The notes under the pieces were generated by a model. It saw nothing but the letters and a program-made list of their open reading frames with translations. It ran no database searches and had not been told where the DNA came from. Shown here piece by piece: positions 1-9,240 of a stretch of DNA of 64,000 bases. The position numbers and the translations under genes are program-made. Position 1 is the first letter of the stretch. Each line of letters begins with the position of its first letter. The stretch is from an uncultured Flavobacteriaceae bacterium (lineage in GTDB: Bacteria > Bacteroidota > Bacteroidia > Flavobacteriales > Flavobacteriaceae), in NCBI GenBank assembly GCA_938088195.1, contig CALKEO010000004.1, positions 44,399 to 108,398 on the forward strand, given 5' to 3'.

Positions 1-1
1 T

Positions 2-1189
2 TTTAATATTTGTTTCTCTCAATCTTCCAATAATCCAAAAAATATTAAAACTATTATTCTTAAAAACTCCAAATCGGTAGCGCCATATATAAATTTAGAG
101 GATAGTATTGAATTAAGTTTTGATGATTTAGAGGCTGATGAAAAAAGTTATTATTTTCAAGTAAATCATTTCGACTATATTTGGAATCCTTCAAAACTAA
201 ATAAAGCTGAATTTTTAAATGGTTTTGATGATTTAAGAATTAAAAATTATTATAATTCGTTCAATACTCTTCAGCCATATACTAATTACTATTTAAAAAT
301 TCCTAACGAAGAGCTAAATTTTAAAATTTCAGGTAATTATTCTTTAAGTATTCACTTAGCTAACGGTAATAAAGTTTTTGAAAAAAGATTTTCAATATTT
401 AAAGACGAAATACCAATACAAATATCAATTTCAAAATCAAATTCAATAAAAAACATAAACACCGATCAAAGAATAAAGGTTGTTGTGAATTGCAATAACT
501 GTACTAATATTTATAGTAATTCGTCAAAATTAAAACTTGTAATAATTAAAAACAATAACTGGCTAAGTTCGATTGTTGTAGACAAACCGAAATATATTCT
601 TTCAAATAAATTAATTTATGAAGATATTTTTTTTAATGGAGGAAATGAATTTTTTCATTTTGATAATTCTAATATTTATAACACAAATTTAAGGATTTAC
701 AGATCAACCCTAAATAACCTTTACAATAACTTTTTAACTACTGACAAAGAAAGAACTAAAAAAATTTATGAATATAATCCTGATATTAACGGAGAATTTG
801 TTGTTGCCTCAAATAATAATTCTAACTCAAACATTGAAAACGATTATGCAAGAGTATTTTTTAATTTAAAATCAGATAGATTTGATTCCGATAGAACCGT
901 GTATATAATTGGAAGATTTAATGATTTTATGATTAATGAAAATTATAAACTTTCCTACAATCAATCCACAAAAACTTACGAGGGATCTTTTTTATTTAAA
1001 CAAGGTTTTTATAATTATAAATATGCATTTACACACAAAAGCAATTTAAATCAAATCAAATATTTTTATGGAAATTATTGGCAGACAGAAAATAGCTACA
1101 GAGTTTTACTTTATCAAAAAAAAATAAATGATAAATACTATAAAATTATTGGATCTTCTGAACTAAGTTCCATAAACATAAAAAATTAA
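2..1189 (+). CDS. Type IX secretion system plug protein (DUF5103 family), 5' end outside the window
   Basis: The reading frame is open from base 2 to the TAA at 1187-1189, so the N-terminus lies beyond the left edge. The first visible residues (FNICFSQ) look like the end of a signal peptide. The rest, about 395 residues, is rich in Asn and Tyr and matches my recollection of the DUF5103 family: an N-terminal beta domain with the phrase YYFQVNHFDYIWNPS, and a C-terminal domain with RVFFNLKSDR and GSFLFKQGFYNYKYAF. In Flavobacterium this family has been identified as the plug that closes the SprA translocon of the type IX secretion system on its periplasmic side. The apaG and pruA genes follow on the same strand. 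The ATG at 485 is internal and should not be used as the start. The family call is from memory, not a search. Confidence 0.8.
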   Translation, partial: FNICFSQSSNNPKNIKTIILKNSKSVAPYINLEDSIELSFDDLEADEKSYYFQVNHFDYIWNPSKLNKAEFLNGFDDLRIKNYYNSFNTLQPYTNYYLKIPNEELNFKISGNYSLSIHLANGNKVFEKRFSIFKDEIPIQISISKSNSIKNINTDQRIKVVVNCNNCTNIYSNSSKLKLVIIKNNNWLSSIVVDKPKYILSNKLIYEDIFFNGGNEFFHFDNSNIYNTNLRIYRSTLNNLYNNFLTTDKERTKKIYEYNPDINGEFVVASNNNSNSNIENDYARVFFNLKSDRFDSDRTVYIIGRFNDFMINENYKLSYNQSTKTYEGSFLFKQGFYNYKYAFTHKSNLNQIKYFYGNYWQTENSYRVLLYQKKINDKYYKIIGSSELSSINIKN

Positions 1190-1246
1190 CTGTAGCACAT
1201 TCTTTTTGAAACATTAAATTAATATATTCGCCTATAATACACCGTC

Positions 1247-1633
1247 ATGATTAATCACGTAACCAAAGGAATAAAAGTTTCTGTAAAAACATTATACGAT
1301 GGTTCATATTTTAAAAATTACAAGCTTCATTTTTCTTTTAATTATGTAATAAAAATTACAAATTACAGTAAAAATAGTGTTCAATTGAAATCACGGCATT
1401 GGAGAATATATGATTCATTGAACGCAAATATAATAATTGATGGAGAAGGTGTAATTGGTGAAAAACCTTTAATAAGCCCTGGCGAATCATTCGAGTACTC
1501 CTCTGGGTGCTTAATTTCATCACCTGTTGGAGCCATGAGAGGTTTTTACAACATGATTGATGTTAATACTGGTCAAAAGTTCAGAGCGTACATACCTACC
1601 TTTAAGCTGAATGCTCCTCAAGCATTAAATTAA
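1247..1633 (+). CDS. apaG: ApaG domain protein
   Basis: This 128-residue protein is the usual length for ApaG, a small fibronectin-III-like beta-sandwich. The family signature is visible in the middle: SRHWRIYDS (around residues 48-56), then GEGVIGEKPLISPGESFEYSSG. ApaG is historically linked to cobalt/magnesium efflux phenotypes, but its biochemical role is unsettled; related domains bind pyrophosphate-type ligands. It starts 57 bp after the plug gene and ends 22 bp before pruA, so the three may share a transcript. No Shine-Dalgarno sequence is present. An imperfect promoter-like TATATTCG lies about 18 bp upstream of the ATG. Confidence 0.93.
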   Translation: MINHVTKGIKVSVKTLYDGSYFKNYKLHFSFNYVIKITNYSKNSVQLKSRHWRIYDSLNANIIIDGEGVIGEKPLISPGESFEYSSGCLISSPVGAMRGFYNMIDVNTGQKFRAYIPTFKLNAPQALN

Positions 1634-1655
1634 AGTTTAATTTATAAAAATTATT

Positions 1656-3281
1656 ATGAAAGAAAATATATTTCAAGTTCCAGATCGTGTCAATGAGCCT
1701 GTTAAAAATTATTTAAAAGGATCAGAAGAAAGAAAGAATGTTTCAGAAACTTATCATTCTATGTTTTCTTCAAAAATTAACATTCCATTATATATAGGAG
1801 AAGAAGAAATACATACCAAAGAAACTAAGGATATTAACCCTCCTCACGATAAAAATAAAATTGTTGGAACCTTTTCTGTATGTAATTCTAATCATGTCGA
1901 AAATGCAATTAATAATTGTTTAGAGATTAAAGATAGTTGGACTAATACACCCTGGAAACAAAGAGCAGCTATATTTTTAAAAGCAGCAGAACTAATTGCC
2001 GGACCTTACAGAGCAAAAATAAATGCTGCCACTATGATAGGTCAATCAAAAAATATTTTTCAGGCTGAAATTGATGCTGCATGTGAATTTGTGGATTTTT
2101 TGAAATTCAACATTATTTATATGTCTGAAATATACAACGAACAACCTCTAACAGTTGGAAATGTTTCTAACAGTCTAGAATACCGTCCTTTAGAGGGGTT
2201 TGTTTATGCTATAACTCCTTTTAATTTCACAGCAATAGGAGGAAATTTATGTGCTAGTGCAGCATTAATGGGTAATGTTGTGTTATGGAAACCTAGTGAC
2301 CATCAAATTTACTCTGCAAAAGTTATAATGGACGTTTTTAATGAAGCTGGATTGCCTAAGGGAGTTATTAATATGATTACTGGGGATCCTGAAATGATTA
2401 CAAATATTGCTTTAGAAAATTTTAATTTATCTGGAATTCATTTTACTGGATCAACCCATGTTTTTAAAGAGATTTGGTCAAAAGTAGGAGCAAATATTTC
2501 TAAATACAAGGACTACCCAAGAATAGTTGGAGAAACTGGTGGTAAAGATTTTATTGTGAGCCACCCATCTGCTGATTCATTGGTAGTCTCAACTGCAATC
2601 GTAAGAGGAGCTTTTGAATATCAAGGGCAAAAATGTTCAGCAGCTTCTAGAGTATATATTCCTGCATCTAAATCAATACAAATTTTTGAAAATTTAAAAA
2701 ATCAGGTTAGTACTATAAAAATGGGGTCTCCTATTGATTTTGAAAATTTTATGACGGCTGTTATTCATCAACGTTCTTACAACAAAATTGTCAGTTATAT
2801 TGAAAAAGCTAAAAATGATGAGGATTCGAAAATTTTAATTGGCGGGGATTATGATGATTCAAAAGGCTATTTTATTTCTCCAACAATTATTATCACTACA
2901 AACCCTAAATGTGCGACTATGACACAGGAAATATTTGGGCCAGTTGTCACTATATACGTATATCCAGATAATGAATGGAAAAAAACACTTCAATTAGTAG
3001 ATCAAACATCCGATTATGCTTTGACTGGTGCTTTTATTTCAAATGAAAAAGAAACGATTGATTATGCCTTAAAGCACTTGAGATATAGTGCAGGTAACTT
3101 TTATATAAATGACAAACCATCAGGAGCTGTAGTAGGTCAACAACCGTTTGGGGGTTCCAGAGCTTCGGGAACTAATGATAAAGCAGGTTCAAAACTAAAT
3201 TTATTGAGATGGGTATCGCCAAGACTAATAAAAGAAAATTTTAATCCGCCAACTGATTATCCTTACCCTTACATGACATAG
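1656..3281 (+). CDS. pruA: L-glutamate gamma-semialdehyde (1-pyrroline-5-carboxylate) dehydrogenase
   Basis: A 541-residue aldehyde dehydrogenase that oxidises glutamate semialdehyde to glutamate with NAD, the second step of proline catabolism. It is the stand-alone enzyme, not a PutA fusion. Visible signatures are the cofactor-binding stretch ITPFNFTAIGGNL, the general-base motif VGETGGKD with Glu293, and the nucleophile motif GQKCSAASR with Cys327. The C-terminal FGGSRASGTNDKAG stretch is characteristic of the P5C dehydrogenase branch. The length is full for the family. The 3' end runs convergently into rsmG with 41 bp of coding overlap (3241-3281), so the last 13 codons lie over the rsmG C-terminus. 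Confidence 0.96.
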   Translation: MKENIFQVPDRVNEPVKNYLKGSEERKNVSETYHSMFSSKINIPLYIGEEEIHTKETKDINPPHDKNKIVGTFSVCNSNHVENAINNCLEIKDSWTNTPWKQRAAIFLKAAELIAGPYRAKINAATMIGQSKNIFQAEIDAACEFVDFLKFNIIYMSEIYNEQPLTVGNVSNSLEYRPLEGFVYAITPFNFTAIGGNLCASAALMGNVVLWKPSDHQIYSAKVIMDVFNEAGLPKGVINMITGDPEMITNIALENFNLSGIHFTGSTHVFKEIWSKVGANISKYKDYPRIVGETGGKDFIVSHPSADSLVVSTAIVRGAFEYQGQKCSAASRVYIPASKSIQIFENLKNQVSTIKMGSPIDFENFMTAVIHQRSYNKIVSYIEKAKNDEDSKILIGGDYDDSKGYFISPTIIITTNPKCATMTQEIFGPVVTIYVYPDNEWKKTLQLVDQTSDYALTGAFISNEKETIDYALKHLRYSAGNFYINDKPSGAVVGQQPFGGSRASGTNDKAGSKLNLLRWVSPRLIKENFNPPTDYPYPYMT

Positions 3282-3891
3282 GCAAGTAAACTATTTTTTT
3301 TGTTTCAAAAAATACATGATTGAAATGGTTGCTAATATCAAATACCTTTATATTATCAATGTCTTTCAATTCATTTACCAAATCACCACCTTTAAGGTAT
3401 AAAATTCCATTTTTTAATGAATTTTTACAGTTTGATGAGATTTTTCCATCAACTATTTTTATAAAATCAGTCATATTAGTAACAGCCCTACTTACAACAA
3501 AATCATATTGCTGATCGACATTCTCAGCTCTAATTTTTTCAGCTACTACATTCTTAAGACCAAGTTTCTTAGTTATTTCAGAAACTACTTTAATTTTTTT
3601 TCCAATTGAATCAGTTAGGTGAAATAAAACTTTAGGAAACATAATAGCTAAAGGAATTCCCGGAAACCCCCCTCCCGTGCCAACATCAAGAACTTTAGTG
3701 CTTGGCACAAACTTGATGATTTTTGAAATACTTAAAGAATGTAAGACATGTCTCGTATTTAATTCGAAAATATCTTTTCTTGAAATAACATTTATTTTAT
3801 TATTCCAGCTTTCATAGAGTTTTGCTAAACTTTCAAACTGTTGAAATTGAACGTTTGACAATTCAGGAAAATTAGATTTAATGATGTTCAA
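3241..3891 (-). CDS. rsmG: 16S rRNA (guanine527-N7)-methyltransferase
   Basis: A 216-residue protein of the GidB/RsmG family, which methylates G527 in the 530 loop of 16S rRNA using S-adenosylmethionine; loss of the enzyme elsewhere gives low-level streptomycin resistance. The SAM-binding motif VLDVGTGGGFPGIPLA lies near residues 67-82. The N-terminal helix region (NNKINVISRKDI, HVLHSLSI) and the later VVSRAV motif are also typical. It is transcribed away from the desaturase gene with an 81-bp divergent intergenic region. Its 3' end overlaps pruA by 41 bp on the opposite strand. Confidence 0.94.
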   Translation of the reverse strand: MNIIKSNFPELSNVQFQQFESLAKLYESWNNKINVISRKDIFELNTRHVLHSLSISKIIKFVPSTKVLDVGTGGGFPGIPLAIMFPKVLFHLTDSIGKKIKVVSEITKKLGLKNVVAEKIRAENVDQQYDFVVSRAVTNMTDFIKIVDGKISSNCKNSLKNGILYLKGGDLVNELKDIDNIKVFDISNHFNHVFFETKKIVYLPMSCKGKDNQLAD

Positions 3892-3972
3892 AACTTTTAT
3901 TTATTTGTTTAAAATTACATGAATATTTTTATCAAAATAAATATCTTTAATATTATTCTTAATACATAATTA

Positions 3973-5076
3973 ATGGAAACCAATATCATTAAATTCTCAA
4001 GAAAAGATTCAAAAAAATTTTTTAAAACTTTAAACATAAGAGTTAATAATTATTTTAAAGAACAAAATATCACTAAAAAAGGTAACTGGAAGATATGGTT
4101 GAAAACATTTATAATGTTTTACTTGCTAATAACGCCATATGTTTTAATATCTATAATGACAATTCCCACCTGGATTCAAATATCACTTTCAGTTATTATG
4201 GGCATTGGTTTAGCAGGTGTTGGAATGAACGTTATGCATGATGGAAATCATGGTTCTTTTTCGAACAAAAAATGGATAAACAGAATAATGGGAGGCAGTA
4301 TTTATTTGTTAGCTGGGAATAGATATAACTGGCAAGTACAACACAATGTTTTACATCACTCTTATACTAATATTCATGGCCATGACGAAGATTTAGAAGC
4401 TGGAAGAATAATAAGATTTTCGAAACACTCTGAGTGGAGATGGTTTCATAAATTTCAACATTACTACTCAGTTCTACTTTATGGTTTGTTAACAATAAAT
4501 TGGGCAATCACCACAGATTTTTTGCAAATGAAAAGATACATGAAAAAAAAACTTTCGCATGGTAAGTTTCCAAATCCATTTATAAACTGGACAAAATTAT
4601 TAGTTTCCAAAATACTATATTTTTTGTTCTGGATTTTTGTTCCAATTTTTATTTTCAACCTTGTTTGGTGGAAAGTATTATTTTCATTTTTAGTCATGCA
4701 CTACACAGCTGGACTAATCTTAAGTTTAGTTTTTCAATTAGCTCATATAATGGATGAAGCAGAAATGCCATTACCTAATTCACAAGGAAATATAAAAAAC
4801 AGTTGGGCAATTCATCAATTAAAAACAACCGTTAATTTTGCTTCCAAAAATAAATTACTTAATTGGTTTACGGGAGGATTGAATCACCAAGTAGAACATC
4901 ATATTTTTCCCAATATATCCCATGTACATTATAATAAAATTGCTAAAATCGTTAAAAAAACCACCCTCGAATTTAACCTTCCTTACAATGAATTCAATAC
5001 ATTTTTAGATGCAATAATTGCACACTTTCGATTTCTAAAAATTATGGGTGAGAAGCCTAAAACAACAAATAAATAA
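3973..5076 (+). CDS. Membrane fatty acid desaturase (acyl-CoA/acyl-lipid type)
   Basis: A 367-residue integral membrane desaturase that would insert a double bond into acyl chains using a di-iron centre, oxygen and an electron donor. The three histidine boxes are visible: HDGNHGSF near residue 90, HNVLHHSYTN near residue 120, and QVEHHIFP near residue 310. The Gln-for-His form of the third box (QVEHH) is typical of front-end (delta-5/delta-6-like) desaturases, and bacterial members are often annotated linoleoyl-CoA desaturase. Hydrophobic segments flank the boxes at about residues 45-90 and 205-255. There is no fused cytochrome b5 domain, so an external ferredoxin or cytochrome is needed. Only 3 bp separate it from the following aminotransferase. 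The exact regiospecificity cannot be read from sequence. Confidence 0.88.
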   Translation: METNIIKFSRKDSKKFFKTLNIRVNNYFKEQNITKKGNWKIWLKTFIMFYLLITPYVLISIMTIPTWIQISLSVIMGIGLAGVGMNVMHDGNHGSFSNKKWINRIMGGSIYLLAGNRYNWQVQHNVLHHSYTNIHGHDEDLEAGRIIRFSKHSEWRWFHKFQHYYSVLLYGLLTINWAITTDFLQMKRYMKKKLSHGKFPNPFINWTKLLVSKILYFLFWIFVPIFIFNLVWWKVLFSFLVMHYTAGLILSLVFQLAHIMDEAEMPLPNSQGNIKNSWAIHQLKTTVNFASKNKLLNWFTGGLNHQVEHHIFPNISHVHYNKIAKIVKKTTLEFNLPYNEFNTFLDAIIAHFRFLKIMGEKPKTTNK

Positions 5077-5079
5077 AAC

Positions 5080-6273
5080 ATGACGAACAAGCTTTCCGAT
5101 AGAATTAAAAATTTACCTGTTTCTGCAACATTAGCCATGGCTGCAAAAGCAAGAAAATTAAAAGAAAATGGCATTGATATTATAGGCTTAAGTCTTGGGG
5201 AACCTGATTTTAATACACCTGATTTTATAAAAAATGCTGCAGTTCAAGCAATAGAAGATAATTATAATTCATACACTCCAGTTGACGGTTATTTAGATTT
5301 AAAAAAATCTATATGTAAAAAATTTAAACGTGATAATGGCCTTAATTATAATGCCAATCAAATTGTTGTATCCACAGGTGCAAAGCAATCAATAGCAAAT
5401 ACCATTCAAGTTTTGATAAATCCTGGAGATGATGTCTTATTAGTAGCACCCTATTGGGTTAGTTACTCTGCTATTGTAACTTTAGCAGAGGGTAATCCTA
5501 TTGAAATTAGATCAGATATTTCATCTGATTTTAAAATTACTGCAGCACAGTTAGATAATTCAATTACTCCAAATACTAAACTGGTAATAATTAACTCCCC
5601 TAACAACCCAAGCGGAACAGTTTATACAAAAGATGAATTAATAGAACTATCAATGGTTCTTGAAAAATATCCAAATATCTATGTGCTTTCTGACGAAATA
5701 TATGAACACATCAACTATGGTGTTCCTCATTTCAGTTTTGCTAAGATACCCTCAATGTTTAATAGAACAATCACAGTGAATGGTTTAGCAAAAGCTTTTG
5801 CTATGACAGGATGGAGAATTGGTTACATAGGAGCACCTGATTGGATAGCAAAAGCATGTACTAAAATGCAAGGACAAATTACTAGCGGAACTAACTGCAT
5901 TGCTCAAAGAGCAACTATAGCAGCTCTGGATGCTTCGGTTGGTGAAATAAAATATATGGTTGATGAATTTAAAGAACGTAGAAAACTAATTATCGATTTA
6001 TTAAATAATATCAAGGGTATTAAAGTAAATCAACCTATGGGTGCTTTTTACGTTTTCCCTGATATTTCTGATTTTTTTGGAAAAACTATCAAAGGTAAAA
6101 CAATTAAAAATGCTTCAGATTTTGCGATTTTTTTACTAGAGGAGTCACATGTAGCAACAGTAACTGGAGACGCTTTTGGTTGTCCAAATAATATTAGAAT
6201 TTCTTACGCAGCATCCAAAAAACAAATAGCTGAAGCTATTAAAAGAATTCAATCAGCCCTTGAGGATCAATGA
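5080..6273 (+). CDS. Class I/II PLP-dependent aminotransferase (aspartate aminotransferase-like)
   Basis: A 397-residue fold-type I aminotransferase of the I-gamma group, whose members mostly transaminate aspartate and sometimes aromatic or prephenate substrates. Evidence: the N-terminal SLGEPDFNTPDFI, the NSPNNPSGTVY motif with the PLP-pyridine-interacting region, LSDEIYEHINY, and the PLP-lysine motif VNGLAKAFAMTGWRIGYIG. The length is normal. It follows the desaturase by 3 bp, so the two are probably co-transcribed, although no metabolic link is obvious. The last 7 bp overlap the convergent trkH gene. The symbol is withheld because substrate preference within this group cannot be decided here. 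Confidence 0.9.
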   Translation: MTNKLSDRIKNLPVSATLAMAAKARKLKENGIDIIGLSLGEPDFNTPDFIKNAAVQAIEDNYNSYTPVDGYLDLKKSICKKFKRDNGLNYNANQIVVSTGAKQSIANTIQVLINPGDDVLLVAPYWVSYSAIVTLAEGNPIEIRSDISSDFKITAAQLDNSITPNTKLVIINSPNNPSGTVYTKDELIELSMVLEKYPNIYVLSDEIYEHINYGVPHFSFAKIPSMFNRTITVNGLAKAFAMTGWRIGYIGAPDWIAKACTKMQGQITSGTNCIAQRATIAALDASVGEIKYMVDEFKERRKLIIDLLNNIKGIKVNQPMGAFYVFPDISDFFGKTIKGKTIKNASDFAIFLLEESHVATVTGDAFGCPNNIRISYAASKKQIAEAIKRIQSALEDQ

Positions 6274-7769
6274 TCTCTCCAAAAGAATGGGGTAAATAAA
6301 ATTAAAACAGTAAAGAGTTCTAACCTCCCAACTAACATTAAAAAAGAACACCAATATTTTGCTAAAATTGGAAGACTATCGAAATTACTTATTGGCCCCA
6401 GTGTTCCGAGTGCAGGACCCACATTTCCTATAGATGAAGCTGCTCCTCCAATTGCGGAAATAAAGTCAAGACCTAACAAACTCAACACACCAGCTCCAAT
6501 TATAAAAAGAATAAGATATAATATAAAGAAGGCCAATACGTGAATAACAATTGGTTTTTCTACAACCGAATGATTATGTCTAAGCGGAATAATTGCATTT
6601 GGGTGAAGTGATCTTTTAAATTCTAATATTCCATTTTTAATCAAAATTAAATGTCTCAATATTTTAACACCACCTGAGGTAGATCCTGAAGATCCACCTA
6701 AAAACATAATTCCAAAGAAAAACATTGTTATAAATGGAGTCCATGAAATAAAATCTCCTGTAACAAATCCAGTGGTTGTTATAATTGCAACTACCTGAAA
6801 CAGGGCATGTCTAAAACTGCTTTCAAATTTACCATAAACTTGAGGGTGAAAAACATTTGTTTCATTTAAATCAACTGAAAAAAATAAAACCAAAGTAATT
6901 ATGCAAGTAAAAACTATAACAAAAGAAAAATACCATAAAAATTCAGTATTGTAAAACATTTTTTTAATTTTTCCAGTTAGTCCAAAATATATGAGTATAA
7001 AATTAGTTCCAGCTAAAAACATAAAAATTATTATTATATATTGAACTATTGGCATATTATTCCAATAAGCAATACTTTGATTTTTTGAAGAAAAACCTCC
7101 CGATGCAATATTACTCATAGAGTTGTTTATTGCATCAAAAAAAGTCATACCTGCAAAGTTTAAAAGAACCGTTTCAGCAATAGTTAACCCTACATAAATC
7201 ATCCATAGTCTTTTTGCAGTATCGCTTATTCTGGGATGTATTTTATCACCTGAGATTCCTGTTCCTGGTGCTTCGGCAGAAAAAAGTTGCATACCTCCTA
7301 TTCCTAAAAGTGGTAGAATAGCAATAGCTAATACTATAATACCCATTCCTCCAAGCCAATGAGTCATACTTCTCCAAAAAATAATTCCCTTAGGTAAAGA
7401 CTCAATATCATTTAATATTGTTGAACCCGTAGTTGTATAACCCGACATGCTTTCAAAAAATAAATTATGAAAGTTTGTTATAGAACCTGTCAAGTAATAT
7501 GGAATCATTCCAGAAAACACCATAGTTAGCCATCCAATTGTGACAATTAAATAACCGTCTCTCTTATTTATCTGTCTGATGTTTTTCTTAAAAAAAATCA
7601 TTAATGTCCATCCTAGTACCACTACGATAATTGCCGATTGAATTATTTCTTTAAAAAACCCATCACTATAAATCAAACTAACAATTGAAGAAACAAACAT
7701 TGCTCCCCCGTTAAAAACTAAGAGTAAACCAATTATGTATAAAATTAATTTTTTGTTTAGCTTGGTCAT
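6267..7769 (-). CDS. trkH: Potassium uptake protein TrkH
   Basis: A 500-residue polytopic membrane protein of the TrkH/KtrB superfamily, the ion-conducting subunit of a potassium uptake system. The four pore-loop segments include ESMSGYTTTGSTIL, SNIASGGFSSKNQSI, ITTTGFVTGDF and the last SSIGNVGPALG; the conserved glycines of the selectivity filter can be seen in each. About ten hydrophobic segments alternate with short loops. It lies 6 bp downstream of trkA, so channel and gating subunit form one operon in which trkA is read first. Regulation by ligand (NAD or ATP) would act through TrkA. Confidence 0.94.
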   Translation of the reverse strand: MTKLNKKLILYIIGLLLVFNGGAMFVSSIVSLIYSDGFFKEIIQSAIIVVVLGWTLMIFFKKNIRQINKRDGYLIVTIGWLTMVFSGMIPYYLTGSITNFHNLFFESMSGYTTTGSTILNDIESLPKGIIFWRSMTHWLGGMGIIVLAIAILPLLGIGGMQLFSAEAPGTGISGDKIHPRISDTAKRLWMIYVGLTIAETVLLNFAGMTFFDAINNSMSNIASGGFSSKNQSIAYWNNMPIVQYIIIIFMFLAGTNFILIYFGLTGKIKKMFYNTEFLWYFSFVIVFTCIITLVLFFSVDLNETNVFHPQVYGKFESSFRHALFQVVAIITTTGFVTGDFISWTPFITMFFFGIMFLGGSSGSTSGGVKILRHLILIKNGILEFKRSLHPNAIIPLRHNHSVVEKPIVIHVLAFFILYLILFIIGAGVLSLLGLDFISAIGGAASSIGNVGPALGTLGPISNFDSLPILAKYWCSFLMLVGRLELFTVLILFTPFFWRDH

Positions 7770-7775
7770 GATAAC

Positions 7776-9125
7776 CTATAAAAATAAACTTTCTACTTTT
7801 TTAAGAGCTTCAGCTGTTGAACAAACTAAAACTCTATCTCCAAGTTTAATTTCAAAATCTCCAAGAACAATTAATCCTTTGTTATCTCTTATAACTCCGC
7901 CAATAATGGCTTTCCTAGGAAAATCTAAGTTTACAATTTTTTTGTTCAAGACTTTGGAATATTCACTGACATTAAATTCAACTATTTCTGCATCCATATT
8001 ATTTAACTTGGCAAGCTCCACAATATCTCCATTTCTAACAAAACGAAAAATATCATTAGCTGCTAAAAGTTTTTTATTGATTAAAGTGTCAATTCCAATT
8101 GATTGAGATAAATTGAAATAGTCCATATTATCAACAAGTGCAATTGTCTTTTTGATATTTTTAGACTTTGCCATTAAACAAGACATAATATTCGTTTCTG
8201 AATTTCCAGTCGTAGCTATAAAAGCATCCATGTTTTCTAAATTTTCTTCCACAAGTAAATCAACATTTCTACCATCAACATTTAACATCATGACATTTTT
8301 AACCTCTTCCACAAAATGATTAGCTTTTTTGGAATTTATCTCTATAATTTTAACATTTAAACCTTCGTTACTTAACTCTTTGGCTAGTTTAGAGCCTATC
8401 CTACCGGCCCCTAAAATCATAATATTATCAATATTTTGTTTTTCCGTTCCGATTAGATCATAAAGCTCTTTTAAACCTTTTTCATTAGTTATAAAATAAA
8501 CTTGATCACCATGTGAAAAAACAGTATCTCCTCTAGGAATAATTGTTGTATCAGAATTTTCTTTTTTTATTGCTATAGGCATAAAATGAACGCCTGGGAA
8601 AACTGATGCAGATTCCATTACTGTTTTTCCAACAAAAGGGGCATTTTCTTCAAGTTTAACCCCCATCATTTTTAGTATACCATCTTCAAAATCATGACTG
8701 TTAGTAAAAGCAGACTCATGAACTAAAAGTTTAATCTCTTCTGTAGCTAAACTTTCTGGTGAAATTAGTTCATCAATTCCAATAGAACTAAAATCTATTT
8801 CTTTATTCCCCTCAATGAATTCTGAGTTTGAAATTCTAGCAATTGTTCTTTTAGCTCCTAACTGTTTAGCTAAAAAACATGTTGTAAAATTAGTAGTTTC
8901 AGATGTAGTTAATGAAACAACTAAATCGCAATTTTGAACATTAGCCTCTTTTAAAACTGAAATAGAGGCTGAGTCTCCCTCAATTGTCTTAATGTCTAAT
9001 TGATTTTCAGCAATAATTAGGTTTGATTTATTATTATCAATTAATGTAATATCCTGTGATTCATAGGAAAGCAACTTTGCCAAATGAAACCCAACTTCAC
9101 CAGCTCCTGCGATAATGATTTTCAT
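7776..9125 (-). CDS. trkA: Trk system potassium transporter gating subunit TrkA
   Basis: A cytoplasmic regulator with two tandem RCK modules, each made of a Rossmann domain (RCK-N) and a TrkA-C ligand domain. The first nucleotide-binding motif GAGEVGFHLAKLL is at the very N-terminus and the second, LGAGRIGSKLAKEL, lies past the middle, giving the usual N-C-N-C arrangement. I chose the ATG at 9125 (449 residues, protein beginning MKIIIAGAGEVG). The upstream ATG at 9146 would add seven residues not expected in the family, and it lies almost directly under a TATATTTG promoter box at 9149-9156, where the transcript has barely started. The next gene is trkH. Confidence 0.94.
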   Translation of the reverse strand: MKIIIAGAGEVGFHLAKLLSYESQDITLIDNNKSNLIIAENQLDIKTIEGDSASISVLKEANVQNCDLVVSLTTSETTNFTTCFLAKQLGAKRTIARISNSEFIEGNKEIDFSSIGIDELISPESLATEEIKLLVHESAFTNSHDFEDGILKMMGVKLEENAPFVGKTVMESASVFPGVHFMPIAIKKENSDTTIIPRGDTVFSHGDQVYFITNEKGLKELYDLIGTEKQNIDNIMILGAGRIGSKLAKELSNEGLNVKIIEINSKKANHFVEEVKNVMMLNVDGRNVDLLVEENLENMDAFIATTGNSETNIMSCLMAKSKNIKKTIALVDNMDYFNLSQSIGIDTLINKKLLAANDIFRFVRNGDIVELAKLNNMDAEIVEFNVSEYSKVLNKKIVNLDFPRKAIIGGVIRDNKGLIVLGDFEIKLGDRVLVCSTAEALKKVESLFL

Positions 9126-9148
9126 GTATTTTACATTGAATAACATTA

Positions 9149-9156
9149 CAAATATA
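9149..9156 (-). promoter_or_regulatory. Bacteroidota -7 promoter box for trkA-trkH
   Basis: On the minus strand the bases read TATATTTG, a perfect match to the Bacteroidota -7 consensus TAnnTTTG. It is 23 bp upstream of the chosen trkA ATG. No TTG is found at the -33 position, so the upstream element is weak or absent. Confidence 0.6.
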
Positions 9157-9240
9157 ATTGATTTTAAAAAACACTAATATTTTTAGTAATAAAAAAATAA
9201 CATAGTTTGATTGAAAGTATTTGTAAATTCGAATATTATT

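Noticed and set aside
7735-8106. A plus-strand open frame of 123 codons over trkA/trkH
   Set aside because: It is the antisense shadow of trkA; both minus-strand genes there have full family motifs and it has none.
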